14,624 nt of DNA from Pavlovales sp. CCMP2436 (taxonomy: Eukaryota > Haptophyta > Pavlovophyceae > Pavlovales): NCBI GenBank assembly GCA_026770615.1, contig MU631680.1:97840-112463 (forward strand), written 5' to 3'. A program made the position numbers and the translations under genes. Under the pieces are notes generated by a model. It was not told the origin of the DNA and searched no databases. It saw only the letters and a list, made by a program, of their open reading frames with translations. The first letter of the stretch is position 1; every line of letters starts with the position of its first letter. This document shows, piece after piece, positions 1-9,141 of this stretch.

Positions 1-18
1 TTTTTTTTTTTTTTTTTT
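1..18. repeat. Poly-T run at the left contig end
   Basis: Eighteen consecutive T residues open the window. With the C run at the other end this suggests the contig was broken at homopolymers, or that a tail or sequencing artefact remains. The Patched-like gene on the minus strand runs towards this end, so its missing part probably lies beyond it. Confidence 0.9.
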
Positions 19-102
19 GAACTACGTGCAACTATGACAATGATGATGGTGGTGATAGTGAAAATGATAGCGTTAAAAATGACAACAACAACAACAACAA
101 CA

Positions 103-178
103 AAAGTGCGCCTGCTTCGGCGAGCCTACGCGCGAGGTAGCGGCTGATGCGACGACGGACGGCGCCATCGATCCGAGC
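103..178 (-). CDS. Candidate sixth exon of the Patched-like gene (uncertain)
   Basis: On the minus strand an AG acceptor (180-179) precedes a GC-rich block that reads in phase 0 as ARIDGAVRRRISRYLARRLA, followed by a few more residues. Its codon composition matches the upstream exons and contrasts with the trinucleotide-repeat sequence on both sides. It joins in phase 0 to the GTGAGC donor that ends exon 5, and a basic helix would suit the cytoplasmic linker after the sixth membrane segment. No convincing donor is visible: the block runs into a TTG repeat and then the contig end. The exon boundary on the left is approximate. It could be an exon, or a GC-rich island inside an intron. Confidence 0.35.
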
Positions 179-180
179 CT

Positions 181-470
181 GTTGTCATTGTAGTTGTCGT
201 TGTTGTCGTCGTTGTAGTTGTCATTGTTGTTGTCATTGTTGTTCTCATTGTTGTTGTCGTTGTTGTTGTCATTGTTGTTGTCATTGTTGTTGTCGTTGTT
301 ACTGTTCTTGTTATGATGACTATGATAACTATAATTATTACATCGGGCTGGGCCGGCTGAGCCCCTGCTATTGTGATTACTACAATGTTTACGATTATTG
401 TGTGCGTGTGCGTGTGCATATGTGCGTGCGTGTGTGCGTGTGTGTGCGTGTGCGGTTACCTCGAGCTCAC
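181..470 (-). repeat. Intronic microsatellite tract (12-nt GTTGTTGTCATT-type repeat, then GT-rich repeat)
   Basis: On the plus strand, 181-300 is an imperfect tandem array of GTT/GTC/ATT triplets with a 12-nt higher-order period. A GTGTGC-type dinucleotide-rich tract follows at about 400-455. The region sits exactly between the donor after exon 5 and the acceptor before candidate exon 6, so it is best read as intron. Translating the array on the plus strand gives a Cys/His-rich reading frame, which is a repeat artefact. Confidence 0.7.
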
Positions 471-3400
471 TCCCAGGCCGTTCGCCGCGAGCCGCTCGAC
501 GAGTGCGTGCCGGCGGCGCGCGTCAAGGAGGAGCAGCGCGGCGTAGAGCGTCATCTGGATGTGGTAGAGCGCCACCATCGAGAGCGCCGCGCAGAGGCAG
601 AAGTAGGAGTAGATCGGCAGGTCGCAGCGCCAGCCGGTCAGGAACGTGGCCGCGGTCGTGAGCGTGGTCATGGTGACCGCGCCGCCGATCTCGTGCAGCG
701 CGCCGCCGAGCACGAGCCCGCCGGGGGGCCTTTTGTTGCCCAGTTGCCTATTCCATCATTGTGGAATGTGGTACATGTTATCACTGTTGCTGTGCGCATA
801 AGCATGAGCATGAGCATGAGCATGCGTTTGGGGGGGGGGTATGCGACACACCTCTGCGCGCGCTCGATGCGGTCGAAGGCGTCGGTCAGGATGATCATGT
901 CGTCCACGGAGACGCCGAGCAGCGTGAAGCAGACCAGCGGCGTGATCGGCGTGAGAGGAATGCCAAGGAGTGCGGTGAGACCCAGCCCCTGATTTCGTAA
1001 AAAAAAATCAAAAAAAATCGTATTTTCGTGTTCTGATATGATCGTGATATTGATATTTTGGGGATTGTTAGGATTTATTTTGTGTTTATGTGGTATGCTC
1101 TAGGAACATATGTTTTGACTGACGCACCGAGGCGAGGGCGAGGGCGGAAGAGGCCAGCGCCGAGCACGCCAGCAGGTAGCGCGCGCGTGCGGGATTGCAG
1201 CCCCAATGCGAGAGGGTGAGGGCCACGTAGACGAGCACCACCGCGAAGGCCACGCCGATGAGGTATCCGTCGTTCTTTGATTAATAGTATTTATTAATAG
1301 TATCCATCGTTCTTTTATTGATCGTTTTTTAATAATAGTTCTTTGATTGTTCTTTTGTTGGTGGCAGTACACGCAGAATTGGAAGTAGCAATCGTTCGTG
1401 CAACAATAACACACACAAAAAAATCAATCATAATGAGAATGATACTCATATGGATAATGTTACTCATGCTTTTTTTTTTTTTTTTACAGGATGGAACGAG
1501 CAGGTTGCAGTCGTTCTTTTCATGGTCATGCTGATGATAGTTATGGTTATTGTCGCCGTTATTGTTGTTCTTGTGATGATTGGGATGACATAATAACCTT
1601 AATCGACATAGGGGGGGGCAGTCAGTGGGGCTAATGATTATTGTTGTGATGCGTATGGCACCTTAACGAAACGCGAGGCCTCCTCCTCGTTGAAGTGGCG
1701 CGACCAGAGCGAGACGCGCACATCCCTCTCCTCCGTCACAAAATCATCGATGACGCGCCGCGCCGCCGCCTAATTTAAAGAAAAAAGGTTATTTAATTAT
1801 ATCCAAAGAAAGTAATAAGTCCTGTTAGTTTTGCTGCTCAAAAAGCGTTCGCTTTTTTTGAGTTTCAAAAAAAAAGTGTGTTCGATTTTGATGAAAATAA
1901 TAGAACGAAGAACTAGCCTGAAGCACAACAGCAGCGGCAAGAGCAATACCTCCCACGCGGCGGCGCGCCCGTCCGCGAAGCCGGGCAGCTGCGAGTCGAG
2001 GTAGTAGGAGGAGATGAGCGCCTGCGCGCCGCTCAGCCGCCCGTCCTCGTCCTCGTGTAGCTGCCGCCCGCCCAGGTCGATCAGGTGCTCGTGGTACGCG
2101 TCCGAGAGCGTCTTGGAGACGTTCAGGTCGGCCGTGAGCGTGTCCTCGGCGTAGAGCCAGAGCTGCAGGGGGGAGACCACGATGCACTCGCTCTGCGCCT
2201 GCGAGTGCACGTACCGCCGCGCGCAGAGGTCGCTGAAGAGCACCGTGCGCTCCAAGGGCTCCTCCGCGCTCTCGCTGCGCGGCGGCGTGAGGGGCTTGGC
2301 CGCGTCGGCGCCTTTGAAGGGGTCGGGCGATCCGCGCAGCTGCAGCGGCTCGGCGCTGCCGCCGCCGGAAGCGCGCGAGGAGTGCGAGGCGTGCGGCAGT
2401 GGCGCCTCGAGCTTGTAGAGCTGGTCGTGCAGCCGCAGCAGCTTGCCCATGTACTCCTGCGTCATCACGTCTGTTGTCCCGCCGCGCGAGCGTAGCACCA
2501 GGATGAAGGGGCTCGGGTTGAGTCCAAAGGCCTGCTGCGTGTGCCGCCGGTCGTGCGCGATCTGCGAGTGCTGCGCGATGTAGAGCATATGCGAGTCGGA
2601 CTCGAAGCTGGCCCAGCGCACGCAGCTGGCGATGCAGAGGTGCAGCAGCACCGTCGTCACCACCACCAGCCACGGCGCGCGCGAGAGGTGGTTGCCCCAG
2701 TAGCCGAGCGTGCTGGCCACGAAGCGCTCGAACCCTCGCTTCGGTCGCACGCCTGGCAGCGCCCCCTCGTACCACCGGTCGTCCGCCCGCTCGTCGCCCG
2801 CCCGCCCGCTGCCCGGCAGCCCTGCGTCCGCCAGGGCGGCCTCGAGGGCGTTCACGGCGGCTTTCGCCTCGGGGAAGCTCGAGGGCGGAGGCTCGCTGGT
2901 CGGGCTGGCTGGTGGGTCGAGCAGGCGCGCCAGCGACGATGGCGGCGTGCCCGCGTACACGCTCGACGCGCGCTGGGTGAGCCGCGTGGGCGTGCCCGTC
3001 CTGGGCACAGCCTCCGATGCGCTCATGCGGCGCGCAAACGGCCCCGAGGTCGGCGGGAGGAAGCGGCGCGGCACCTTGGGCGGCGGCGTGCTTGCGATTG
3101 CGAACAGTTGCTTCCGGCGCTCCGTCGCCGCGCGCTCCATCGCCGCCGTCGCTGGGCTGGGCGGCGCGTCCTCGCGCACTGCTCGGAACAGGTCGCGCAG
3201 GCGCCGGGGGGCGGTGAAGGCCTCGCCCATGCGAATGGGCTGTCGCAGGTCGCGAGCGGGGGGCGAGTCGGCGATGGTCAGAAGCTGCGATCCCGGCGAA
3301 AGCTGCCCCACTGGGGCAGAGCGCCTCGAGGTGAGCGGCGTGGCGAACGGTGTTTCGATCGGCGTTGCCAGCGGCGTGAGTGCCGCCGAGCCATGAGGGC

Positions 3401-3524
3401 TCGAGGTGTGCCCGACCGGCAGCTGGTCGAGCGGCACCTGGCGTGGGCTGGTACCCCCCATCGCCAGGCGAGACCGGATGCTTCCGGTGCTCAGCGGCGT
3501 CTCGATTGCGCCCGGGATCTGCAT
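471..3524 (-). CDS. Patched-like RND-family membrane protein with sterol-sensing domain, 5 exons, 3' part missing
   Basis: Exons on the minus strand are 3524-1950, 1769-1662, 1274-1128, 988-852 and 729-471. All introns are GT-AG and the joins are in phase, giving 742 codons. Residues 1-280 are a Pro/Ser/Thr-rich, probably disordered cytoplasmic tail. A membrane segment at about 283-303 precedes a large exoplasmic domain with paired cysteines and the usual ALISSYYL/WE region. A five-helix sterol-sensing block follows (about 564-725), with the family signature GVSVDDMIILTDAF from residue 635 and GGAVTMTTLTT in the next helix. Patched, Dispatched and NPC1 relatives move sterols or other lipids using ion gradients; the substrate here cannot be told. 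Only the first RND half is present. Either exon 5 ends at the GTGAGC donor (471) and the gene leaves the contig, or it reads on to a TAA at 458-456, which would make an unusual half-protein. The start is the first in-frame ATG after an upstream stop, so an extra 5' exon is possible. Confidence 0.85.
730..851 (-). repeat. Intron 4 of the Patched-like gene with a (GAGCAT)n microsatellite
   Basis: The donor follows CAG-AG (phase 2) and the acceptor is CAAAAG before a G that completes the arginine codon, so protein sequence continues across the junction in register. The intron holds about four GAGCAT hexamers near 802-824 and a G run near 830-838. Confidence 0.75.
1275..1661 (-). other. Intron 2 of the Patched-like gene (387 nt, AT-rich)
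   Basis: The intron is bounded by AAG/GTGCCA and AAAG/AACGAC on the minus strand and is phase 0. It contains a T run near 1470-1485 and a short G run near 1611-1618. It is much more AT-rich than the exons on either side. No gene or RNA was recognised in it. Confidence 0.7.
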
Positions 3525-4869
3525 CACAGGAGCGTGCTCGGCGGCCCCAGTTCGACAAGCCCAGTCCCCCGCGCTTCTCAAATCCCTCGCCTGAAGAGCT
3601 CAGCTCCCGGCTGAGCTCCTTGCCGAAGTCCCCCGCCTTCTCAGCCGTGCGAATCGAGAGCAGCTGGGCGCCAGCGCTAAAAACCGCTTTTCAAATCTGA
3701 GCGCCCTTCGCGGCGGCGCGATGCGACGACGAGCAAGGATCGTGGCGGAGAGACGACGCGGGGAGTAAGATAGCACATGAGACGACCGATGCGCTGACCC
3801 TCCCATGTCATGCCCGTACGCCTTCGGGCTGCAAGTCGGGGGACGTTAAAAGAACTATTATTAAAAAAAACTGTACAGTCGGTCAAGTTCGATTCTAGAG
3901 AGCATGTTCGTCAACAGTGCGACAGGCTCGACCTTTGAGATCGACCTTCAGTGCGACAGGCTCGCTCGGGGCGGCATCGAGGTGGTGCGTGTCCTCCAGT
4001 CCGCGGAGATCTGTCAGGGCTGATTATGTTCTTTATATAGTAAACTTGCATTATTATAGCTCAACAACGTGTCAGGGGCCGGACAGCGCGGAGCTGGTCT
4101 GGGCCTCGGACACCAGGACTGGACTATCAGTGAGTGAGAACCAGTCCGGGCGGCAAAGAGGATCTGCTGCCATAAGATAGAACATGCAGCCTTTAAGGCG
4201 TCGTCTTTTCGTCTTTTGCAGTTACTTTCACCATTGTTGCCCCTGCTGGCCACTCGCGCGGAGCGAGTGCTGCCTCCAGCTAGCGCCGAGAGGACTAGGC
4301 TGAGAGACGCATCAGGGCCGTATCCAACACAACGTCAGCTTCAAACTTGACGGGCAAGCAATCGGCATTTGCGTCTCGACGAGCTGGCTCCTGCAGTGTC
4401 GCAAGCATTAAACAATCTACCCGTGGAGCTCGATATCGGGTGAGGAATTTATTTGCGAATATGTCACAAAAAGATTATGCATGGTCGCGATTTTTTATTA
4501 TTATTCGTAAATTAATAAAGTGGAACATCTGAAGATATACCTAGAAGCAGAATTTGACGGGAGCAACTCTGACGAGTGGTCTGACACCTGATTTCAACGG
4601 GATCGTCATGAAATCGGCCACCGAAGTTGGTGATTGTGCGGTCAAAAACCACCCTCACTTTGGAGACCATTTTCTCGTGATTGTTGTTATAATAAGGTGT
4701 CAGGACACACGAACACCTTACATATGCCCCTGCGAACAAAGTTGCTGCCCGTCGAGTTCTGCGTTCACAGAGATCTTCAAACTTGTCACTTGATGGAATA
4801 CGGACCAATTCCGGCTCCATTCCGGTCCCGAACCCCGACCCAATATCGGAATCACGCCCGTGGCGGGCC
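3525..4869. other. Divergent intergenic region between the Patched-like and serine acetyltransferase genes
   Basis: The two flanking genes point away from each other, so both promoters should lie in these 1.35 kb. No clear TATA box or known regulatory motif was found. A GC-rich, coding-like stretch on the minus strand at about 3560-3700 could be 5' UTR or an upstream exon of the Patched-like gene. A 16-nt direct repeat, CAGTGCGACAGGCTCG, occurs at about 3914 and 3949, spaced 35 nt. The stretch 4430-4530 is AT-rich. Open frames here are short and not convincing. Confidence 0.6.
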
Positions 4870-5925
4870 ATGGCGAGCATCTTCGGGCACAGTATGCGGA
4901 TGGCCCTGTTCGCGTCGGTCCCCTTGCGCACGCTGAGTGCGCGCGCGCTGAGTGCGCGCATGCTGAGCAGCCGGAGCGTCAGCCGCGTCGACAGTGGGCT
5001 GAGGCGCGGCGGGCAGGTGCAGATGGACACGCCCAGGGCGGTCAGCACGCACCAAGCGTTCGACTTCGAGAGCGCGGCGATGCCGCAGCCGTCGATCACG
5101 CCGCTCGTCGTGAGAAAAGCGACGCCTAGCGACTTGCGCGCGTACGGCGAGCAGATTTGGGACTCGATCCGCGCGGAGGCGCAGACGCTCGCCTCGCGCA
5201 ACGGGCTGCTCGCGGGCTACCTGGCGGAGTCTGTGCTCGCGCACGAGACGATCAGCTCGTCGCTCGCGCACGTGCTCGCCGACCGGATCAGTGGGAGCGG
5301 GCTTGACCGCGCGCTGGTCGCGCCGCTGCTCCTCGAGCTGCTCGCGGAGGAGGAGGTGGCGCGCAAGACGCTTGCCGACCTGGTCCAGGTCGTTGCCATC
5401 GACCCGTGCGCGCCCGACATGCTCACTGTGCTGCTGCACTTCAAGGGCTTCCATGGGCTGCAAACCCACCGCGTCGCGCACTCACTCTGGCGGCGAGGCG
5501 ACGCTGCGTCCCGGCACACGGCGCTGCTGCTGCAGGGCCGCGGCTCCGGCGTGTTTGGCCTGGACATCCACCCGCAGGCGCACATCGGCACGGGCGTCTT
5601 CTTCGACCACGCCACCGGCGTGGTCGTTGGTCAGACCGCGTCGATCGGCGACTTCTGTTACGTGCTGCACGGCGTCACGCTCGGTTCGACGGGCAAGACG
5701 GTAGCCGGCCGCCGCCACCCGCGCATCGGCTCGCACGTGAGCCTGGGCGCAGGTTCTGCGATCCTCGGCCCCGTGACGATTGGCGACCACGTGCTCGTTG
5801 GCGCGCACGCCATCGTGACCAAGGCGGTGGCGCAGGGCGCGACGGTGATTGGTACCAACAAGGTTATTGAGTCGCACGAGGAGGGCGCCGAGGAATTCGA
5901 TTGGCTCAACCACTGGCACATTTGA
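4870..5925 (+). CDS. Serine O-acetyltransferase, probably mitochondrial (351 aa)
   Basis: Transfers acetyl from acetyl-CoA to L-serine, giving O-acetylserine, the first step of cysteine synthesis. The N-terminal helical domain (about 85-230) carries the IDP and KGFHGLQTHRVAH motifs of CysE/SAT enzymes. A left-handed beta-helix of hexapeptide repeats follows (about 230-330), with DIHPQAHIG, FDHATGVVVGQTA and RHPRIG. By family alignment D232, H247 and H283 match the E. coli catalytic and substrate residues D143, H158 and H193. The first 50 residues are Arg/Ser/Ala-rich with almost no acidic residues, with SARALSAR-like repeats, and look like a mitochondrial presequence; a plastid target is possible. 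The protein ends in isoleucine (NHWHI), as do SATs that insert their tail into O-acetylserine sulfhydrylase. The start is the first ATG of the frame, in a strong GCCATGG context; the frame is open upstream only from non-ATG codons. The gene has no introns. Confidence 0.93.
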   Translation: MASIFGHSMRMALFASVPLRTLSARALSARMLSSRSVSRVDSGLRRGGQVQMDTPRAVSTHQAFDFESAAMPQPSITPLVVRKATPSDLRAYGEQIWDSIRAEAQTLASRNGLLAGYLAESVLAHETISSSLAHVLADRISGSGLDRALVAPLLLELLAEEEVARKTLADLVQVVAIDPCAPDMLTVLLHFKGFHGLQTHRVAHSLWRRGDAASRHTALLLQGRGSGVFGLDIHPQAHIGTGVFFDHATGVVVGQTASIGDFCYVLHGVTLGSTGKTVAGRRHPRIGSHVSLGAGSAILGPVTIGDHVLVGAHAIVTKAVAQGATVIGTNKVIESHEEGAEEFDWLNHWHI

Positions 5926-7165
5926 GTGCTCTGACCTAGCTGGTGGCCCGATTGGTCATAGTGATCCAATTTATTTTTCCGCTGAGTGTAGTGCACGCCG
6001 CCGGGCGCCGGCCGAGCAAGCTGACAGCCCGTCTAGAATTAGGCATGTGAACTGTGATGTCAGATTTATTCATCAAGCATAGTTATGATATATGGCATTG
6101 AGGAAAGAACCCCAGGGATTTGTGAATGCCGAATGGGGCGGTGCCCCATTCACAAATCTGCAAATAACTACGCGGTACCACCTCCGGTTCCTGAGTTGCT
6201 CCGGAGGATTTTCACTGGAATTTATTTCAATTTACCCCAGGACTGGCCACTAATTCGGATTTTGACCCCACCGACTGTCCGCGGCGGGCACCGTCTTGAG
6301 TCTGGTCTGGACACTAAGGTCTAAATACCTATAGTTTCTAAATATGTTAAAAGAACTATAAGTAACTATAAATGGAAAGCAATTTTTCAGAATTAGTTTT
6401 ATAGTTATTGTATCATTATTGATTAAGAATTGATGCAGTCTGATTCTGAATATTTAAGTTTCATGCCCCAATTCAAAACGTACAAGTAATTTATTAAAAC
6501 TAATATAACGTCTAAACTCCTATTAACTTATATAGTCATTTTTGGACATATCAGGTCCTAGCGGAGCCATGAAAGATCGGGGAGTGCGCTTGATTGATGG
6601 GCAGTGGGGTTCTCAAAGTGCCTTTAGAAACATAGCCTATTCATGCAAGCCCCTGACCCGTTGTTTAGAGTCATGTCGAGTCAGGCGTTGGCGTCTCGAC
6701 GAGCTGGGGCAAGGCCGCACAGGACAAAGCATCCTGGTGCAAACTGACGAGACAACGGACGTGAAATCCATCTTCAAGAAAACTCAAACGAAATCGCCTG
6801 CTCAAAGCTCTGTCGGCGCTTTGGTACCACCGCGCAAGGTGACGCTAAAGCTCAGCAGATTGACTTTCAGACGCTGACATCCGGGACCTCCTGGACGCAG
6901 AGACTGCGCCTCAGGCGGTAGAAGGGGCATCATAACATAACATAACATCACATTTATAACGAGTTGGGTAGAGAGGTAAAAAAACCAATGCGGGTCCTAT
7001 TATAGTCATTTTGACACCAGCGCGCACCGGAGGGTTTGGAGTCCTGCAAAGCGGCCCGGCAGCTTGCAAGAGTGTAAAGGCACTTCCGTTCATCATCCTC
7101 GAGGCGGGGGCCACGCACTTGTCGGCCTCCTTCCACTCCAGAATGAAGTCGCGGACAAGGTCGTG
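5926..7165. other. Spacer without a recognised gene, AT-rich in the middle
   Basis: The SAT 3' region comes first, then about 6320-6540 is strongly AT-rich with repeated short ACTATA/TATAGTT motifs. The 17-nt word GCGTCTCGACGAGCTGG (near 6688) also occurs near 4371. A CATAA pentamer microsatellite lies near 6930-6950. On the minus strand 7005-7165 has a coding-like open frame, discussed as a finding. A frame at 6542-6877 lacks an ATG near its start and resembles nothing I know. Confidence 0.5.
6117..6158. repeat. Imperfect palindrome / hairpin
   Basis: An 11-nt outer stem (GATTTGTGAAT with ATTCACAAATC) encloses an inner GGGGC/GCCCC stem with a GGT loop and a 7-nt bulge. An alternative inner stem AATGGGGC/GCCCCATT overlaps it. 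It lies about 190 nt downstream of the SAT stop codon. Its function is unknown; it could be a small foldback relic or affect 3' processing. Confidence 0.6.
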
Positions 7166-7383
7166 TACAGGGGATCGCGGGCAATACGAAACCGTCGTGA
7201 TAAGAAACTGAGCCTCGTTTTTAGCCTTTCAATAGCAATTTTATTCAACCATTGTTTGTATGTAATTTGCTAAGAAACTGTTAGCATTCGTACGCGCACA
7301 GATGCGTGAACGGATGCATGGGTGCTCGAGGGCATCCACTGATGAGTGCCCGTTGGTACTCACATGGGGATTTACTGAATAGT

Positions 7384-7553
7384 TACAGGGGATCGCGGGC
7401 AATATGAACGGCGCTTTTTGAGGCTGAGGCTGAGTTTCTTAGCAAATTACATACAAACAATGCTTAAAGTTGCTTAAATTACATACAAACAATGCAAAAA
7501 AAGGGGCTCAGTTTCTTAACACGACGGTATCTTATTGCCCGCGATCCCCTGTA
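7384..7553 (+). mobile_element. 170-bp MITE of family A, copy 1 (nested in the larger element)
   Basis: Ends are TACAGGGGATCGCGGGCAAT and its inverse, with TA on both sides. The interior has two direct copies of AAATTACATACAAACAATGC. About four substitutions separate it from the copy at 13341-13510, so both moved recently. The related empty site is in the window: the right arm of the host element (near 9290) has a single TA in GGATAGTTATCC context (minus-strand reading), while this copy has TA at both edges. It looks like an internal deletion derivative of the larger element. Confidence 0.88.
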
Positions 7554-7589
7554 TCCTATCCATATTGCGACGACACACTTCCGGTCGGC

Positions 7590-8234
7590 GGCATTCGTCG
7601 TCGAGGTTAAGAGAGCTCTTAATCCGACTGGCGGAATTGGACTCATTGTGTCCAGGAAGAGTCCAGGAACAATGTGCTCCGGCAATACTGGAATTTTAGG
7701 CCAAAGCGGCCCTTTAACCTCCGGTTACGTTTAAGAGCTTGTCTCTGGTTGAGATGCTCCGAATGACCTAGCTGGGTCTGAGTTAGACTGACACGGGTGG
7801 TCCACGCTTGGACTGCCGTGTCCAACGGACGACCGAAACTGGCCCGTTGTGACTTCTAAGACAGGGAGAGAAATCCTATCATGTCGACATCTGGGGGGGT
7901 GGATGCCTCCCGAGTGAACTCTTCGATAAAGTTGTCTCAGCAAGCCAGTTACGGTATCTGCTGAGTACAGGTACGTGGCTCGAGCTCGAGGCGCCCCGCG
8001 GCAAATGACTAATCTATTGCACAATCTTTCGCAAGCAACGACGAACGAAGCGGTCCCTTAAACGTAACCGAGTTTATAGGGCGGTTCCTAAAAGCTCTAG
8101 GTACGGTTAGGAACATTCTCATCCTGGACTCTTCCTGGAAGTTCTCTATGAGTATATATATATATATATAGTCCCCTATGAGTCCACTTCCGATAGTTGG
8201 GTTAAGAGCCTTCTTAACCCCGCCGACGAATGCC
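7590..8234. mobile_element. 645-bp inverted-repeat element (family B) inserted in family A element
   Basis: Ends are GGCATTCGTCG and CGACGAATGCC. Imperfect inverted arms run 7590-7735 and 8057-8234 and share GGTTAAGA, GCTCTTAA, AGAGTCCAGGA and GGTTACGTTTAAG blocks. The right arm also holds an AT dinucleotide run near 8153-8170. The central 320 nt (7736-8056) shows no protein or RNA that I recognise. The matching position in the other arm of the host element lacks this insert, but its exact boundary is ambiguous because the flank also reads GGCATTCG. Confidence 0.7.
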
Positions 8235-8373
8235 TTGCCGTAGACCAGATATTGCTTTTTTAAGACTACGACTTATTTAATAGGAAGACAGGCAGCAGCA
8301 GTCAGGCAAATCTGATGTGTACGGCCGACGAATTCAGCCAGTGATCTCCCAGGTGGCGGGCCTACGCGGCTTT

Positions 8374-8502
8374 ATGCCACGACCGCGTCTCTTGACGCTG
8401 GTGGTATACGCCCTTAGCCCACTCCTCGGTGCCGTCGTCGTCTGCGCCATTGCTTTTTTTGGTTATCTATTGATTTTAATATTGGCCGACCTCCCACTGT
8501 AA
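8374..8502 (+). CDS. Small open frame, 42 aa, hydrophobic (doubtful)
   Basis: From the ATG at 8374 the frame encodes a short basic start (MPRPR) and then about 35 mostly hydrophobic residues, ending at TAA just where the AT-rich foldback begins. It would form one or two membrane helices. It lies in the interior of the family A element. There is no support beyond its composition and I do not recognise it; it may be chance or the remnant of an element gene. Confidence 0.2.
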   Translation: MPRPRLLTLVVYALSPLLGAVVVCAIAFFGYLLILILADLPL

Positions 8503-9141
8503 ATATGGCAAATATATTGGCCTATATTTTTCCCATATATTGCCCAATAAGTGAATATATCTTCCCATATAGCAAATATTTGCCATATATTGCCATATCA
8601 TTGCTTAATAGAGCCAGCAGGCGTGCTATCACCATATTCGCTTGCGCTCGACGTCTCGGCTCCTTCGGCTCCCTCTTCAACCAGTCCTTCCACCGCGCCC
8701 CCGCGCTGCGGCCCGTGCCCTGCACGCGCAAACGAATTTTCGACATTCAAAACCCCATCGCTTCCCAGCGATACGTCACCGCTGCGATTGCCAATGGACT
8801 CGCTTGCTCGCGCACTGTCGGGCGGCCCCGCGTTGCGCAGCGACTCCAGCGCTTTGTTTTCGGCTTTCTCATCATCCACCACTTCTACCAGCTCCACACT
8901 TCGGCGTAGCGCGTAGGAGCCTGCGTCGGAGCGCTAAGATCAGCCTGACTTGAACTTGAAACGTACCGCCAGCCCGAACCCCCCTACATTAATATAAACG
9001 TCCGAATAGCGTTTCCAGAAGCTGCCATGCTCATCTGGGACCGATTCGCAACAAAGGAGGATAATATGTTTTCCCAATATATTCACTTATTGGGCAATAT
9101 ATGGGGAAAATATAGGTCAATCTATTTGCCATATTTACCTG
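8499..9141. mobile_element. 643-bp AT-rich foldback element (family C) with exon-like cargo
   Basis: The left arm (8499-8570) and the inverted right arm (about 9066-9141) share about 70 nt with only a few mismatches, centred on ATATTGCCCAATAAGTGAAT and the word TAAATATGGCAAAT. Further direct copies of GTAAATATGGCAATA occur at 9155-9195. Between the AT-rich arms, 8640-9000 is GC-rich and coding-like on the minus strand (see the repeat at 8853-8995). No transposase is present. Confidence 0.65.
8853..8995 (-). repeat. Dispersed repeat R-A, copy 1
   Basis: About 141 nt are repeated in inverted orientation at 14167-14309 with few mismatches. On the minus strand this copy continues into an open frame (down to about 8640) rich in Glu, Ser, Gly and Ala with GC-rich third positions, preceded by an in-frame TAG near 8934. 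It resembles a fragment of a host exon or element ORF. I do not recognise the product. Confidence 0.75.

Noticed and set aside
147..992. Long plus-strand frame with a Cys/His-rich start
   Set aside because: The Cys/His run is a translation of the TGT/CAT-type microsatellite, and the rest is antisense to well-supported Patched-like exons.
1825..3558. Second long minus-strand frame overlapping exon 1
   Set aside because: Ala/Arg/Gly-rich composition typical of a shifted frame in GC-rich DNA. The membrane helix and Patched motifs are in the other frame.
2541..3614. Long plus-strand frame antisense to exon 1
   Set aside because: Arg/Ala/Gly-rich shadow without motifs. The opposite strand is explained by the Patched-like gene.
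4783..4869. Upstream extension of the SAT frame from a TTG codon
   Set aside because: A eukaryotic gene would use the ATG at 4870, which has a strong context and begins a good targeting peptide.
4512..5201. Minus-strand frame overlapping the SAT start
   Set aside because: Antisense to the SAT presequence, no recognisable domain, and no ATG in a good context.
6690..6760. Short frame reading SWGKAAQDKASWCKL, resembling the end of some LINE reverse transcriptases
   Set aside because: Too short, and no upstream reverse transcriptase motifs were found.
7425..7500. Two direct 20-nt repeats separated by 12 nt, CRISPR-like at first sight
   Set aside because: Only two units, located inside a MITE and shared by its second copy.
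7736..8056. Spliceosomal snRNA or tRNA-like sequence in the core of family B
   Set aside because: Compared by eye with U1, U2, U4, U5 and U6 signature sequences and a tRNA cloverleaf; no match.
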